In this document: positions 1-8,581 of the stretch, in pieces | Numbering within the stretch: position 1 is the first letter of the stretch | Layout of the letters: every line of letters starts with the position of its first letter | Assembly (NCBI RefSeq): GCF_910578445.1 | Contig: NZ_CAJTQC010000001.1 | Span: 3,919 to 67,918, forward strand | Reading direction: 5' to 3' | Length of the DNA stretch: 64,000 nucleotides | From: an uncultured Duncaniella sp. | GTDB taxonomy: Bacteria; Bacteroidota; Bacteroidia; Bacteroidales; Muribaculaceae | Notes under the pieces: generated by a model | The model's input: only the letters and a program-made list of their open reading frames with translations | Database searches by the model: none | Told to the model about the DNA's origin: nothing | Made by a program: the position numbers and the translations under genes

Positions 1-51
1 GGGGTGAAATGAGTCGCTGTCGTACAAAATCCGTACAAAATAGTGCATAAA

Positions 52-87
52 AACGCCTAACACTGACAGTTATCAGCATTAGGCGTT
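52..87 (-). terminator. Intrinsic terminator of mnmE
   Basis: A 9-bp inverted repeat (AACGCCTAA at 52-60 with TTAGGCGTT at 79-87) encloses a second short stem (CTGA/TCAG). Read on the minus strand it is followed by a T-rich stretch (GTTTTTATGC). It lies about 70 bp past the mnmE stop codon, where a terminator is expected. Confidence 0.7.
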
Positions 88-159
88 CTTGTAAGAGTTA
101 AGTTTTATCGTTCAGTAACAGTCAATTACTATCAATATAACGCATTGATAGTCAATTAG

Positions 160-1686
160 TTACTTGCCGATGCAGAATTTTTCAAATATAGTTTTAAGAA
201 GGTCTTCTGTGGTGATTGAGCCGGTTATGGAGGAGAGGTGGTGGATTGTTTCGCGGAGGTCTTGAGCGATGAAATCACCGGATAAATTGATATTTATGCC
301 ATCAATCACACGTATCAATGACGACTTGGCGTGGGTCAGGGCTTCGTAGTGGCGTGCATTAGTCACTATCAAATCAGCATTTTCACTTTCATCTGCCCCG
401 GAATATTTGTAAAGCTGATTTAATAATGTTGGAATATTTTGGCCGGTAGATGCTGAGATATGGAGTAGGGGAGTCTCGGTGGAATCAATCGATTCTGCAA
501 ACTTGGCAAGTAGCGCATTTACGTTACTGAAGTCCTCATTGCTTATTTTATCGGCAGAATTGTCGTTGATATGTTTTTCATCAATCAAACCGTTGCGTGT
601 TAATTCATTCTCAGCCAGACTTGAATTGTGTCCGTCCGTAGCCACTAATGTGTCTATTTTATTGACGGCAATAATCAGTTTCGCACCATCTGTCAGATGA
701 GTAGAAATTGATTTTCTGAAATCAATAAACCGTTCCGGTGACATGTCGGGAGTTACAAGCCATACGACAATGCGTGCTTTGGAAATAGCAGAGAAAGACC
801 GTTCGATTCCGAGATTCTCAACCGCATCAGTTGTTTCTCGTATTCCAGCAGTGTCAATGAACCTGTACAGCACACCGTCAATCTCCATCGTGTCCTCGAT
901 TGTGTCACGTGTAGTACCCGGAATATCGCTGACAATTGCACGATTGTCAGCGAGGAGCACATTGAGAAGAGTGGATTTTCCGGCGTTAGGTTCACCTATG
1001 ATTGCAACCGGTACGCCATCTTTAAGAGCCGACCCTGTGGAAAACGATGATACGAGCGTAGATATTTTTGCAAGCAGTAGTTCCGCAAGATTCTTTAGAT
1101 GCGAACGTGATGCGAATTCAACGTCTTCTTCGGAAAAATCAAGTTCGAGTTCAAGTAGCGAAGCTATTTCAACAAGCTGATCACGCAATTCGGAAATGTG
1201 TTTCGAAAAATCACCTCTCATCTGTGATGCCGCAAGCCGGTGGGCACTACGCGACGAAGCTGCTATCACATCGGCAACGGCTTCGGCCTGTGCAAGGTCC
1301 AGACGTCCGTTGGCAAACGCTCGTCGTGTGAATTCTCCGGCTTCAGCCATGCGGCATCCTTGGCGTATCAATAGATTTAATAGCTCGCGTTGAATCCATC
1401 TTGAACCGTGGACTGAGATTTCAACGACATTTTCTCCTGTGAACGAGCGTGGGGCACGGAATACTGTGGCTAAAGCCGTGTCAAGAGGTTCTTCCTGATT
1501 TTCCGGGTCGATGATATCTCCAAGATGTGCCGTATGACTTGTGGCCTCGGTTAATCTGCGGCCACGCCAGATTGTGTCTACGATATTGAAGGCGTCAGAT
1601 CCGCTTACGCGGACTACGGCAATGCCTCCCACTCCGGATGGAGTGGAGATGGCGCATATAGTGTCTGAATCAAATTGCTGGTACAT
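160..1686 (-). CDS. mnmE: tRNA uridine-5-carboxymethylaminomethyl(34) synthesis GTPase MnmE
   Basis: With MnmG, MnmE installs the (carboxymethyl)aminomethyl group on the wobble uridine of certain tRNAs in the cytoplasm. The 508-residue product has the expected layout: an N-terminal folate-binding domain beginning near DTICAISTPSG, a helical domain, and an inserted GTPase domain with GEPNAGKST (G1), DIPGTTRDT (G2), DTAG (G3) and NKID (G4). The protein ends in the diagnostic FCIGK tail, whose cysteine is needed for modification. An ATG six codons upstream (1704) is open, but a -7-like box (TAAATTTG, complement of 1692-1699) would lie inside it, so I chose 1686. It is a single gene facing away from the plus-strand genes that follow. 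Family assignment is certain; the start is less so. Confidence 0.95.
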   Translation of the reverse strand: MYQQFDSDTICAISTPSGVGGIAVVRVSGSDAFNIVDTIWRGRRLTEATSHTAHLGDIIDPENQEEPLDTALATVFRAPRSFTGENVVEISVHGSRWIQRELLNLLIRQGCRMAEAGEFTRRAFANGRLDLAQAEAVADVIAASSRSAHRLAASQMRGDFSKHISELRDQLVEIASLLELELDFSEEDVEFASRSHLKNLAELLLAKISTLVSSFSTGSALKDGVPVAIIGEPNAGKSTLLNVLLADNRAIVSDIPGTTRDTIEDTMEIDGVLYRFIDTAGIRETTDAVENLGIERSFSAISKARIVVWLVTPDMSPERFIDFRKSISTHLTDGAKLIIAVNKIDTLVATDGHNSSLAENELTRNGLIDEKHINDNSADKISNEDFSNVNALLAKFAESIDSTETPLLHISASTGQNIPTLLNQLYKYSGADESENADLIVTNARHYEALTHAKSSLIRVIDGININLSGDFIAQDLRETIHHLSSITGSITTEDLLKTIFEKFCIGK

Positions 1687-2005
1687 GCTTGCAAATTTAC
1701 ACAATTTTTACGATATATGGGTTAACTGATTGAAATTTAGTATGTCTAATTAATATATAATTACACTTAATTTGTACTATAACAATGATTCGTTAAAAAA
1801 CGCCGAAATCATTGAAGATTAGTTTAATATATTAATATTGCAGACATAAATAAATCGCCAGTACGTTCATTATAAAATTCTTCGAATATGAACGTGTCGG
1901 TGGTTCTCAAAGGCTTCACCTCCCGGTGCAAGTCGGTGTTACGAATTTAGAAATACTCAGAAAATAGCAATTACATTTTCTGTATAATCCGCGTTTAGGA
2001 TATTG
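1687..2005. other. Noncoding stretch upstream of mnmE
   Basis: AT-rich intergenic DNA without a convincing gene. It holds the presumed mnmE -7 box at 1692-1699 on the minus strand. Around 1920-1955 a short segment resembles a tRNA T-arm (GGTGCAAGTC between CACC and GGTG), but no acceptor, D or anticodon arm can be assembled around it, so I do not call a tRNA. Confidence 0.4.
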
Positions 2006-2152
2006 TTATTTCACCATACTTTTTATTGCCAACTTGTAGCCGATACCTCTGACATTTAACAGCTCTATTCCTGTGGATTTCGACAGGTATTTGCGGAGTT
2101 TATAGATAAATCCATGGAGGCGGTTCAGATTGTTGTAGTCGTCGTTCTGCCA
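2006..2152 (-). pseudogene. C-terminal fragment of an OmpR-family response regulator
   Basis: On the minus strand 48 in-frame codons end in TAA at 2008-2006. They encode the end of a winged-helix DNA-binding domain, with the recognisable segments FIYKLRKYLS and LLNVRGIGYKLA that mark the recognition helix and wing of OmpR/PhoB-type regulators. Just upstream (2153-2160) the frame hits a TGA. A plausible continuation lies one base out of frame (ending HFGNTMN, about 2160-2225), which suggests a frameshift. No receiver domain or start codon is present further up, so this is a decayed remnant. The family assignment rests on the motif only. Confidence 0.65.
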
Positions 2153-2368
2153 GATTCATTGTGTTGCCAAAATGCTCTTGCACAATTGGGAAGATTTGGT
2201 TAACTTTGACCGAGTCTTTGGAATTAGTAATTTTCCATGGAGAAAAGTCGGTATAATATTATTTTAGATTGCTGATTCTTAGATGTTTGCAAGTGTAATA
2301 AATTGAAAATTAAATGTTTGACATCATAATTTCAATTTTTTGATATCTACTAAAATAAATATCTGAAA

Positions 2369-3409
2369 ATGAGAATAATTAAAAAAGTAATCAAATTTAT
2401 TTGCTGCATCTTTTTGATTGCTTTAGTCATCTTTTTTATAATAGGCTATTTCACCACCCGCAGTGACTTCAAAAATCCACCAGAACACTATACCTGCATT
2501 GGGCAACGGGTTTATACTGCTGTGCCTGCCATGATGGTTGACTCGACATATGATTCATTGAATCTGAGTGGACGTGGAATTAAAATTGGCGTATTAGATG
2601 CTGGATTTGGAGGATTGCGTCAGCGTTCATGGACACAAAATTTAAAAATAGCGGCTTATGCCAACTTTGTGAGTGGTGATACATTGGGATTCTTTTCTGA
2701 AAAATCTGGTAAAGAGAGTGACCACGGAGCCTATTCCTGCGCTTGTATAGGTGGTAGCCTCTCGCAAGATACCATAAAAGGACTGGCATGGAATGCAACT
2801 TACTATTTAGCAGAAATAGATGAAATGAATGCAGAGCCACGCATGGAAGAAGTCCGTATGATGGACGCAATACGTTGGCTGTTGGCTAATGAGGTGGATA
2901 TCATAACATCTTCATGTGGTTACACAATTTTCGACGATTATGATGGATATTCCGTTCAGATGCTTGACGGACATTCGTCTCGCATATCCTGTTTCGTTGA
3001 CAGTGTTCTTCAGACAAATCCAGATTTAATTTTCATACAGAGCATGGGAAATAAAGGAAACAAGTCATGGCGTTATGAAAATTTCCCTGCTGATGTCCGG
3101 GAAGTCATATCGGTAGGAGCGGTAGAAAAAGACGGCCTAACCCGTGCCGGATATAGTAGCATAGGCTGGGAGGGAACGGATTACATAAAGCCGGACGTAT
3201 GTGCTTATGTACAACCACCTCGCAGAGGGACTTCATTTTCGGCCCCGGCCATAGCCGGGTTATGTGCAACCTTATTGGAACACAAACGGATGAGCCGAAA
3301 AGAATTAATCAACATACTGAACACATCAGGTCTCAATTATCACGCACCCAATAATGAGATCGGTTACGGTGTGCCTCAGACTTCGCGGATGTCGTTACCA
3401 TTATACTAA
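2369..3409 (+). CDS. Membrane-anchored S8 family (subtilisin-like) serine protease
   Basis: A 346-residue subtilase. Residues 1-28 form an uncleaved-looking signal anchor with the hydrophobic run CCIFLIALVIFFIIG, so the catalytic domain should sit in the periplasm or on the cell surface. The catalytic triad can be read directly: Asp77 in IGVLDAGFGG, His119 in SDHGAY and Ser289 in GTSFSAPAIAG, with Asn228 in SMGNKG as oxyanion-hole residue. It is short for a secreted subtilase and shows no propeptide or C-terminal extension. It stands alone, followed by its own terminator, so the context gives no clue to substrate. Protease class is secure; the physiological role is unknown. Confidence 0.9.
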   Translation: MRIIKKVIKFICCIFLIALVIFFIIGYFTTRSDFKNPPEHYTCIGQRVYTAVPAMMVDSTYDSLNLSGRGIKIGVLDAGFGGLRQRSWTQNLKIAAYANFVSGDTLGFFSEKSGKESDHGAYSCACIGGSLSQDTIKGLAWNATYYLAEIDEMNAEPRMEEVRMMDAIRWLLANEVDIITSSCGYTIFDDYDGYSVQMLDGHSSRISCFVDSVLQTNPDLIFIQSMGNKGNKSWRYENFPADVREVISVGAVEKDGLTRAGYSSIGWEGTDYIKPDVCAYVQPPRRGTSFSAPAIAGLCATLLEHKRMSRKELINILNTSGLNYHAPNNEIGYGVPQTSRMSLPLY

Positions 3410-3466
3410 CGAGCTTAGAACTGATAGTTATTACCGGCATTCTCATAGCCGGATTATCAGTAGTCA

Positions 3467-3495
3467 CAGACTCATAATTATCTATGACTGTTTTT
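3467..3495 (+). terminator. Intrinsic terminator after the subtilase gene
   Basis: The hairpin pairs CAG (3467-3469) and TCATA (3472-3476) with TATGA and CTG (3483-3490), then runs into TTTTT (3491-3495). A larger upstream stem (CTGATA/TATCAG and CCGGC/GCCGG, 3421-3460) directly precedes it. Confidence 0.6.
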
Positions 3496-3801
3496 GGCAC
3501 AACTGATTGAGATAGCAAAATAACTGTGACAAGTCAGTTTAGTTCAAAACTTTCACGCAAAGCCTTTCACCACCGCCGAAGCAGGCATAGAAAATATAGC
3601 CCGATTATTGTCGGTGCGCATATATTCACGGCTCGAAATTAACAAGAATTTTGAAACAGCCTTTAAGATTTACGGCTATTCAGAACAAATGTACTACCTT
3701 TGTGGTTAATACTATTGTAGATGCAGATACTTTTTAATGTATTACACAGCGGTTTCTGCATAAATTCATCACTTGGTATAACCTTTTAAATTTAATGTGC
3801 A
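3496..3801 (+). promoter_or_regulatory. Intergenic region with probable tamB promoter
   Basis: About 300 bp without a supported gene. A good -7 box TACCTTTG lies at 3695-3702, about 100 bp before tamB; no strong -33 TTG is seen at the usual distance, so the match is partial. An open frame across 3530-3710 shows no recognisable protein and has no start codon. Confidence 0.4.
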
Positions 3802-6800
3802 TTGAGCCGTAACATTGGTAAAAAGCTACTTAAAGCATTCCTGTGGGCGCTTCTTGGTCTCGTATTGTTATTGATTGCAATACCGGTTCTGCTATATATC
3901 CCGGCCGTTCAAGATGTTGCAGTAAGGATAGCCACACAACAGGTAAGCAAGTCGACCGGGATGAAAATCGGAATAGGGAAATTACGTCTTGGATTTCCGT
4001 TGAAACTTAAAGTTGACGATGCAAGTGTCATAATGGCCAACGGAGACACAATGCTGACCTCTGCGCGTCTGGCTGTAGATGTAAAACTCATGCCTCTTTT
4101 CAAGGGCGAGATTGAAGTGAGTGGAGCAGAACTCGACAGCGCGTTCTATCAGCTTGGCAACAATGATTCCATCATGTGGCTTAGGGCAGACATCAATCAT
4201 GCCGACATAAACGGAAGTGAAATCAATCTCAAAAGTGGCCACATAGATCTGTCAACTGTCGATATTGACGGTGTAAGGGTCAGATTGCGTATGCTTAACG
4301 ATTCGACTACGACACCTGTCGACACGACACAGGCTACTCCATGGGCTGTAAACGCAGAACGAATCACTGTCTCCAATCTCGCCTACGAGATGTCGATGGT
4401 GTCGATTATAGATAGTCTTGGCTGTCTGGTTGACCGAATGGAACTTCGCAACGGCCAATTCGACATGGCTACAAAACGGATTTATGGCAGAAGTCTACAG
4501 GTTGACAGTGTAACGGCCGCCTACATCTATCCGCTACTTGACAATGGGGCTTCAACTGCTACAGACACCGATAGTGTCACTGCCACAGCCGATACTGATT
4601 TATGGACAATTACAGCCGATTCGCTTCGGCTGACAGCCCGCAAGGGGCTTTATGCTCAAAAAGGCGTCAGCCCGACCAAGGGCTTTGATCCGTCTTATAT
4701 CGAAGTCAGTGACGTAAACATAGAAGTCGATTCATTTTTCAACAAGGGGACAGCGATACGTGTGCCCCTGAAAAATCTATCGGCAAATGAACGCTGCGGA
4801 CTGATGCTTCATGCCGACGGCCTTTTTGAAATGGACAGTAAAAAAATGTCTGCCCGTGATTTCTCAATCGAAACCTTGAAATCATCACTCCTTGTCAACG
4901 CCGAAATGGGGCTTGGCAATCTCATTGAAGATCCCTCACTGCCATTAGGATTGAAAGCATCAGGCCGGATTGAACCTGACGAAATCGCTATGGCTTTTCC
5001 CGATATGAGAACCATGCTCAAGCCTCTTACTCCGATTTCACTTTCGGCAGATATTGAAGGGACACCGGCATTACTCAATGTCTACACTATTGATTTACGC
5101 ATGCCGACTCTGGCCCATGTCTCACTTGAAGGAGAGATCAGCAATCCTTTTGCCCCTGATAAAATTGGCGGACAGCTCAACATTGAAGGAAATATGTCGA
5201 CTATTACAGACAAACAATTTGCATTCCTTCCGATTAAGACTGTTCCGGCTCTTTCTATCAACGGGTCTATCGACTATTATCCTCAGAAAGTGTCAGGTGA
5301 TGTTGTCTTGAAAACAGGAGGCGGTAATTTGGCAGGTGCAGGCCGATGGGTAGGAAAGGCCGAATCATACAATGCAACTCTTGCTCTTCATGATTTTCCT
5401 GTTGATGCTTTTGTCCCTGAATACGGTGTCGGCAGAGTCACTGCGACTCTCACCGTTGACGGCAAAGGATACAACCCGATGAACAAATCAACCTATATTG
5501 ATGCAGACGTAAAAGTAGGAAGCATTGTCTACAATAAGGCTACATATAGCAATATCGCCCTTAATACCACTCTCCATGACGGAAATGCTTCAGGATTACT
5601 CGAAAGCTCAAATCATGATGCCGATGCTTCGGCTCGCTTTGATGCGCAAATTGATGGCGATACTGTTCGGTGGGATCTTGATGCTGATATACGCAATGTC
5701 AACCTTCAGGCTCTTGGCCTTTCCACGACACTAAACCGCGGTACTCTTGACTTGACAACCTCGGGCCAATATAATGTCGCAGAATCCTCGATTGATGCCA
5801 CAGCGGATGTCTCAAATCTCACATGGAATCTTCCGGAGATCGACATAATCTCGCCACATCCTATCAATCTGTCGCTTGTTTCTTCTGACTCAATTCTTAA
5901 CGGTGGGCTCGTCAACGGAGACCTGAATCTTAAGCTAAGTTCCAATAATTCGCTTTTCAGTTTCATGGATGGTCTGACAGCCGGGATGAAAGAGGTGACG
6001 GCTCAGATGGATAGTATGCGTGTCGATGTTGACAGACTTCATCAGTCCTTCCCGCGTTTTGATATGATTTTAAACATGGGCAAGAACAATGTGGCAGCCA
6101 GATATCTGAGTGAATCTTCAAAAATAGAGTTTAATAGATTCACAGCCGGACTGCACAATGATTCGCTTTTATGGATCAACATGCTTGCCGACGGATTTAT
6201 GACCGGAACTACGCGTCTGGATACCATTTCGTTCAATGCCATCCAGCATGGGTCTTATCTTGTTTATAAAGCCGACATCAATAACCGCCCGGGGACATTT
6301 GATGATTTCGCACATGTCGTGCTCAATGGTTTTGTCGGTTCAAATCGCTTTTCAGCTTATTTCAAACAGCAAAATATTAAAGGAGAGAATGGGTTCAATA
6401 TCGGCCTGACAGCGATGCTTGTCGACAGTGTCGTTACAGTAAAACTCGTCCCCACAAAGCCGACAATCGCCTACAAACCTTGGACAATAAACAAGGATAA
6501 TTTCATAAGTTATAATCTTGCGGCACGCCATATGGATGCGTCGCTCTCTCTGCATGGCGAGAAAAGCTTTATCAAGATTTTTACCGATCATCCTGTGACG
6601 ACCGATTCACTTGCCCACACGACAGACGGTCATCCGGTCTACGATGATTTGATTGTACAGATTTCTCAGGTAGAGCTTCAGGATTGGCTCTCGATTAATC
6701 CCTTTGCCCCTCCGATTAAGGGCGATCTGAATGCAGATATGCGCATACACTATGAAGATGGCATTCTGACTGGCAAGGGTGATGTTAGCCTTCTTGATTT

Positions 6801-8541
6801 GTTCTACGGTCGTGATAAGGTCGGGGATTTCGATCTTACGGTAGATGTTGCAAATAGTCCTGGAGGAAAACTGATGGCTGACATGAGCCTGATGGTTGAT
6901 TCAGTCAAGACAATAACCGCACATGGTGTGCTCAACGACACTACTGCCGAGAATCCGTTCATGCTCGATTTCCGAATGATTAAATTCCCACTGAGGATAG
7001 CAAATCCGTTTATCCCCGAGGGAATGGCAAATCTGTCGGGAATGCTTAACGGAGAGATGGAAATCACCGGCACAATGTCACATCCAGTGTTTAACGGATT
7101 TATAGATTTTGACACAACTGCGGTAAAGGTCAAAATGCTTGGTACGGAGTTTGCTTTTTCAGAAGAGAAAATCCCTGTTGACAGCGGAATAGTCTCGTTT
7201 AACGATTTTGCTATCAAAGGCTGCAACGACAATCCTCTCTATCTGAATGGCACAATCAATGCACGTAATCTGGCTAATCCCGCGCTTGACCTCTCGATAA
7301 AAGCAAAGAATATTGAAGTTGTCAACAGTTCGCGGGCAAGAGGCGGAGCGGACATATATGGCAAAGCCTTCCTTGATGTCAATGCAAAAGCCAAGGGTGA
7401 TATGACCCGTATGAATATTGATGCGGATTTAAGCGTCCTTGCCGGAACGAATGTCACATATGTATTGTCGGAGGCCTCACAGGCACTATCATCACAGTCG
7501 GCTGAAGATATGGTCCATTTTGTACAGTTCAACGACACGACCTCTGTATCAAAGGCTGATTCTATAGCCAACGCACCTATGGCCATCAATCTTGACGCCC
7601 GTCTTTTGATTGAAGAAGGATCGGTAATAAACGTTGACCTTTCAGCCAACGGCAGCAACAAAGTGCAGGTACAGCCATCTGGCAACGTTGTCTTCACTAT
7701 GTCAGAACTCAATGGCGATCGTATGACTGGTCGTATAAACATCAATAATGGTTTTGTTCGTTATACACCTCCTTTTATGAGCGAGAAAAATTTTGCATTC
7801 CGCGAAGGGTCATACATCTCTTTCAATGGTGACATGATGAATCCGATACTCAATATTCAGGCCGTAGATGTGATAAAAGCGAATGTGACTCAGGACGGAC
7901 AGGATTCACGATTGGTTAATTTCAATGTCAAACTGTCGGTCACCAATACGCTTGACAATATGAATGTCGCATTTGACCTCTCGACTGACGACGACATAAC
8001 CGTCCAGAATGAACTTGTATCTATGTCCGCCGAACAGAGAGCCAATCAGGCAATGAACCTGTTGCTCTACAATGTCTATTCTGGAGCGGGGACAAAGGGA
8101 AATGCAAATCTATCGGGAAATCAGTTGTATTCATTCCTGACATCGCAACTCAACTCATGGGCGGCAAACAATATCCGCGGCGTGGACCTTTCGTTTGGCA
8201 TAGATCAGTATGATAAGACGTATGGCGGTTCTACATCGACCACTACGTCATATAGCTACCGCGTAAGCAAGACATTCTTTAATGACCGTTTCAAAATTGT
8301 TGTCGGAGGAAATTATTCAACCGATGCGGATGCCGACGAGAATTTCTCGCAGAATCTGATCAATGACATCTCGTTTGAATATATGCTCAATAAGTCAGGA
8401 TCGATGTATATAAAGATATTCCGTCATACAGGCTATGAAAGTATACTTGAAGGTGAAATTACGCAGACAGGTGTCGGTTTTGTTCTTAAGCGAAAGCTTA
8501 ACACATTGTGGGAGCTATTCGGTATACGTCGTGAAAATTGA
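3802..8541 (+). CDS. tamB: Translocation and assembly module protein TamB (DUF490/AsmA-like)
   Basis: A 1579-residue envelope protein of the TamB/YhdP/AsmA group, thought to bridge inner and outer membranes and to help lipid transport or outer-membrane assembly. Residues 12-32 form an N-terminal inner-membrane anchor (ALLGLVLLLIAIPVLLY). The next 1,300 residues are beta-rich repeats alternating hydrophobic and polar residues. The C-terminal region (about 1150-1579) is the conserved TamB domain ending GFVLKRKLNTLWELFG. No ATG or GTG is available: upstream frames are closed by a TAA, so the start is the TTG at 3802. The partner tamL begins 40 bp downstream, which supports the assignment. Function is inferred from family and pairing. 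Confidence 0.92.
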   Translation: MSRNIGKKLLKAFLWALLGLVLLLIAIPVLLYIPAVQDVAVRIATQQVSKSTGMKIGIGKLRLGFPLKLKVDDASVIMANGDTMLTSARLAVDVKLMPLFKGEIEVSGAELDSAFYQLGNNDSIMWLRADINHADINGSEINLKSGHIDLSTVDIDGVRVRLRMLNDSTTTPVDTTQATPWAVNAERITVSNLAYEMSMVSIIDSLGCLVDRMELRNGQFDMATKRIYGRSLQVDSVTAAYIYPLLDNGASTATDTDSVTATADTDLWTITADSLRLTARKGLYAQKGVSPTKGFDPSYIEVSDVNIEVDSFFNKGTAIRVPLKNLSANERCGLMLHADGLFEMDSKKMSARDFSIETLKSSLLVNAEMGLGNLIEDPSLPLGLKASGRIEPDEIAMAFPDMRTMLKPLTPISLSADIEGTPALLNVYTIDLRMPTLAHVSLEGEISNPFAPDKIGGQLNIEGNMSTITDKQFAFLPIKTVPALSINGSIDYYPQKVSGDVVLKTGGGNLAGAGRWVGKAESYNATLALHDFPVDAFVPEYGVGRVTATLTVDGKGYNPMNKSTYIDADVKVGSIVYNKATYSNIALNTTLHDGNASGLLESSNHDADASARFDAQIDGDTVRWDLDADIRNVNLQALGLSTTLNRGTLDLTTSGQYNVAESSIDATADVSNLTWNLPEIDIISPHPINLSLVSSDSILNGGLVNGDLNLKLSSNNSLFSFMDGLTAGMKEVTAQMDSMRVDVDRLHQSFPRFDMILNMGKNNVAARYLSESSKIEFNRFTAGLHNDSLLWINMLADGFMTGTTRLDTISFNAIQHGSYLVYKADINNRPGTFDDFAHVVLNGFVGSNRFSAYFKQQNIKGENGFNIGLTAMLVDSVVTVKLVPTKPTIAYKPWTINKDNFISYNLAARHMDASLSLHGEKSFIKIFTDHPVTTDSLAHTTDGHPVYDDLIVQISQVELQDWLSINPFAPPIKGDLNADMRIHYEDGILTGKGDVSLLDLFYGRDKVGDFDLTVDVANSPGGKLMADMSLMVDSVKTITAHGVLNDTTAENPFMLDFRMIKFPLRIANPFIPEGMANLSGMLNGEMEITGTMSHPVFNGFIDFDTTAVKVKMLGTEFAFSEEKIPVDSGIVSFNDFAIKGCNDNPLYLNGTINARNLANPALDLSIKAKNIEVVNSSRARGGADIYGKAFLDVNAKAKGDMTRMNIDADLSVLAGTNVTYVLSEASQALSSQSAEDMVHFVQFNDTTSVSKADSIANAPMAINLDARLLIEEGSVINVDLSANGSNKVQVQPSGNVVFTMSELNGDRMTGRININNGFVRYTPPFMSEKNFAFREGSYISFNGDMMNPILNIQAVDVIKANVTQDGQDSRLVNFNVKLSVTNTLDNMNVAFDLSTDDDITVQNELVSMSAEQRANQAMNLLLYNVYSGAGTKGNANLSGNQLYSFLTSQLNSWAANNIRGVDLSFGIDQYDKTYGGSTSTTTSYSYRVSKTFFNDRFKIVVGGNYSTDADADENFSQNLINDISFEYMLNKSGSMYIKIFRHTGYESILEGEITQTGVGFVLKRKLNTLWELFGIRREN

Positions 8542-8581
8542 ACAGATATAATCCAACCAACAACTATGCTCTGAATCAATT

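Noticed and set aside
743..1180. 145-codon plus-strand frame across mnmE
   Set aside because: Ser/Arg-rich antisense shadow of the GTPase domain.
1895..1960. tRNA-like segment with a T-arm pattern (GGTGCAAGTC)
   Set aside because: No matching acceptor, D or anticodon arm can be built around it; at most a fragment.
3530..3710. Open frame before tamB that might be a gene remnant
   Set aside because: No start codon and no recognisable protein family in any frame.
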